DNA of 64,000 nt from Pseudomonadota bacterium (GTDB lineage: Bacteria; Pseudomonadota; Gammaproteobacteria; Steroidobacterales; Steroidobacteraceae). Below are positions 63,365-64,000 of this stretch, piece after piece. The position numbers and the translations under genes were made by a program. Each line of letters begins with the position of its first letter. The stretch's first letter is position 1. The stretch is taken from contig JAKCDC010000001.1 of assembly GCA_021838635.1 (NCBI GenBank), positions 186,001-250,000 on the forward strand, in the 5' to 3' direction. The notes under the pieces are model-generated. The model saw only the letters and a list, made by a program, of their open reading frames with translations. It was not told the DNA's origin and made no database searches.

Positions 63365-64000
63365 GCGCTGCGGGGCAGCGTAAGGTCGCAGTCATTGGCG
63401 CGGGCCTGACCGGCCCCTTGCTGGGACTGCTGCTGGCGCGGCGCGGGTTCGCAGTCACGCTGCTCGAGCGCCGGCCCGACCCGCGCCGTAGTGCGGCTGA
63501 CGGCGGTCGATCGATCAATCTGGCGCTCGCCGCGCGCGGCATGCGGCCGCTGGCGCGTGCTGGAGTGTTGCAGCAGGTCGAACCGTTTCTGCTGCCGATG
63601 CGCGGACGCATGGTGCACGAATTGTCTGCTGCGCCTGTCTTGCAGCGCTACGGACAACGTTCGCAGGAAGTCATTTATTCGGTCGGGCGCGCCGAGCTGA
63701 ATCGAGTCCTGATCGACGCGGCTGAACGGGCCGGCGTGACGCTGTGCTTCGAGCATCGATGTCTCGGCTTTTACGATCAGGCGTTGCGCTGCGTAGAGGA
63801 GCGACCGGGCCGCACGTTTGATCTGGAGTGCGAGACGGCGATTGCGGCCGATGGGGCTGGCTCGCTGGTACGCGAGAGCCTCGAGCGCTGCGGCGTCTGT
63901 GCGGTGCAGATCGAGCCGCTCGGGCACGACTATAAGGAAATGTCGCTGCCGGCGCTGCCCGACGGCAGCCATGCGCTCGACCCCGCGGCATTGCACATCT
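63361..64000 (+). CDS. kmo: Kynurenine 3-monooxygenase (partial, C-terminus off the window)
   Basis: 213 codons are visible. FAD-binding VAVIGAGLTGPLLGLLLARRG opens the protein, followed by LLERRPDPR, then DGGRSINLALAARGMRPL, a segment diagnostic for Kmo. YSVGRAELNRVLIDAAERAGV and the second FAD motif AIAADGAGSLVRESL complete the class A flavin-monooxygenase pattern. It hydroxylates kynurenine with NADPH and oxygen, giving the substrate of the adjacent kynureninase. The last part of the protein lies beyond 64000. Confidence 0.93.
   Translation, partial: MSAAGQRKVAVIGAGLTGPLLGLLLARRGFAVTLLERRPDPRRSAADGGRSINLALAARGMRPLARAGVLQQVEPFLLPMRGRMVHELSAAPVLQRYGQRSQEVIYSVGRAELNRVLIDAAERAGVTLCFEHRCLGFYDQALRCVEERPGRTFDLECETAIAADGAGSLVRESLERCGVCAVQIEPLGHDYKEMSLPALPDGSHALDPAALHI

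Overview
The window is high-GC DNA from a gammaproteobacterium. The evidence is a gamma-type gshA, the MTIP form of the MTA phosphorylase, a YdbH/YdbL pair, sigma-32, the E. coli-like blocks coaD/mutM, rpmG-rpmB-radC and coaBC-dut, and a kynurenine-pathway operon of the kind common in Xanthomonadales and relatives. I would place it near Xanthomonadales/Nevskiales but cannot name a species. No rRNA, CRISPR array or replication origin was seen. There is one complete tRNA.

1-41 kb and 56.6-64 kb are dense, mostly housekeeping sequence. 0.5-9 kb holds a thiolase, a cNMP-binding patatin, a GST, a GT-A-like protein, methylthioinosine phosphorylase and gshA. 8.7-13.4 kb holds an ABC-2 exporter and the AsmA-like YdbH with a lipidated YdbL. 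13.4-20.4 kb holds a PAP2 phosphatase, a glycosyltransferase, SixA, a methyltransferase, YheT and a catalytic/non-catalytic M16 peptidase pair, ending in three tandem REP-like hairpin repeats. 20.6-24.7 kb is a minus-strand run with a LysR regulator and a sensor protein that looks like a histidine kinase lacking its kinase half. 24.8-35.5 kb is core: ACT-malic enzyme, rpoH, cytochrome b561, mutM, coaD, rsmD, ftsY-ftsE-ftsX, rpmG, rpmB, radC, coaBC and dut. A perfect CIRCE (HrcA) operator lies in the rpoH leader, which suggests that HrcA and sigma-32 are wired together. 35.5-41 kb holds an NTF2-like/YkgJ fusion, an MscS channel, a DUF3565 protein and two L,D-transpeptidases.

41-56.6 kb is accessory: gene-poor, with long non-coding stretches and decaying genes. 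It holds an oxidoreductase, a DUF202 protein, a thioesterase, a LysR/cupin/zinc-alcohol dehydrogenase/carboxymuconolactone-decarboxylase cassette, a HipBA toxin-antitoxin pair, a ydeI remnant beside a 237-bp IS-like element, a DUF4143 ATPase, and a BlaI repressor with a broken M56 (BlaR1-like) sensor. A 99-bp repeat (98/99 identical), containing the 3' end of tRNA-Gly(CCC), occurs at 51.79-51.89 kb and again at the intact tRNA (56.49-56.59 kb). It marks at least one, possibly two tandem, tRNA-targeted islands.

56.8-64 kb returns to dense genes: a LOG-type phosphoribohydrolase, a three-gene operon (membrane protein, winged-helix regulator, UppS-like prenyltransferase) with its own promoter and palindrome, and an emrA-emrB-kynU-kmo operon that runs off the right edge. 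Start codons were chosen by family alignment from memory, Shine-Dalgarno position and overlaps; no database search was possible.
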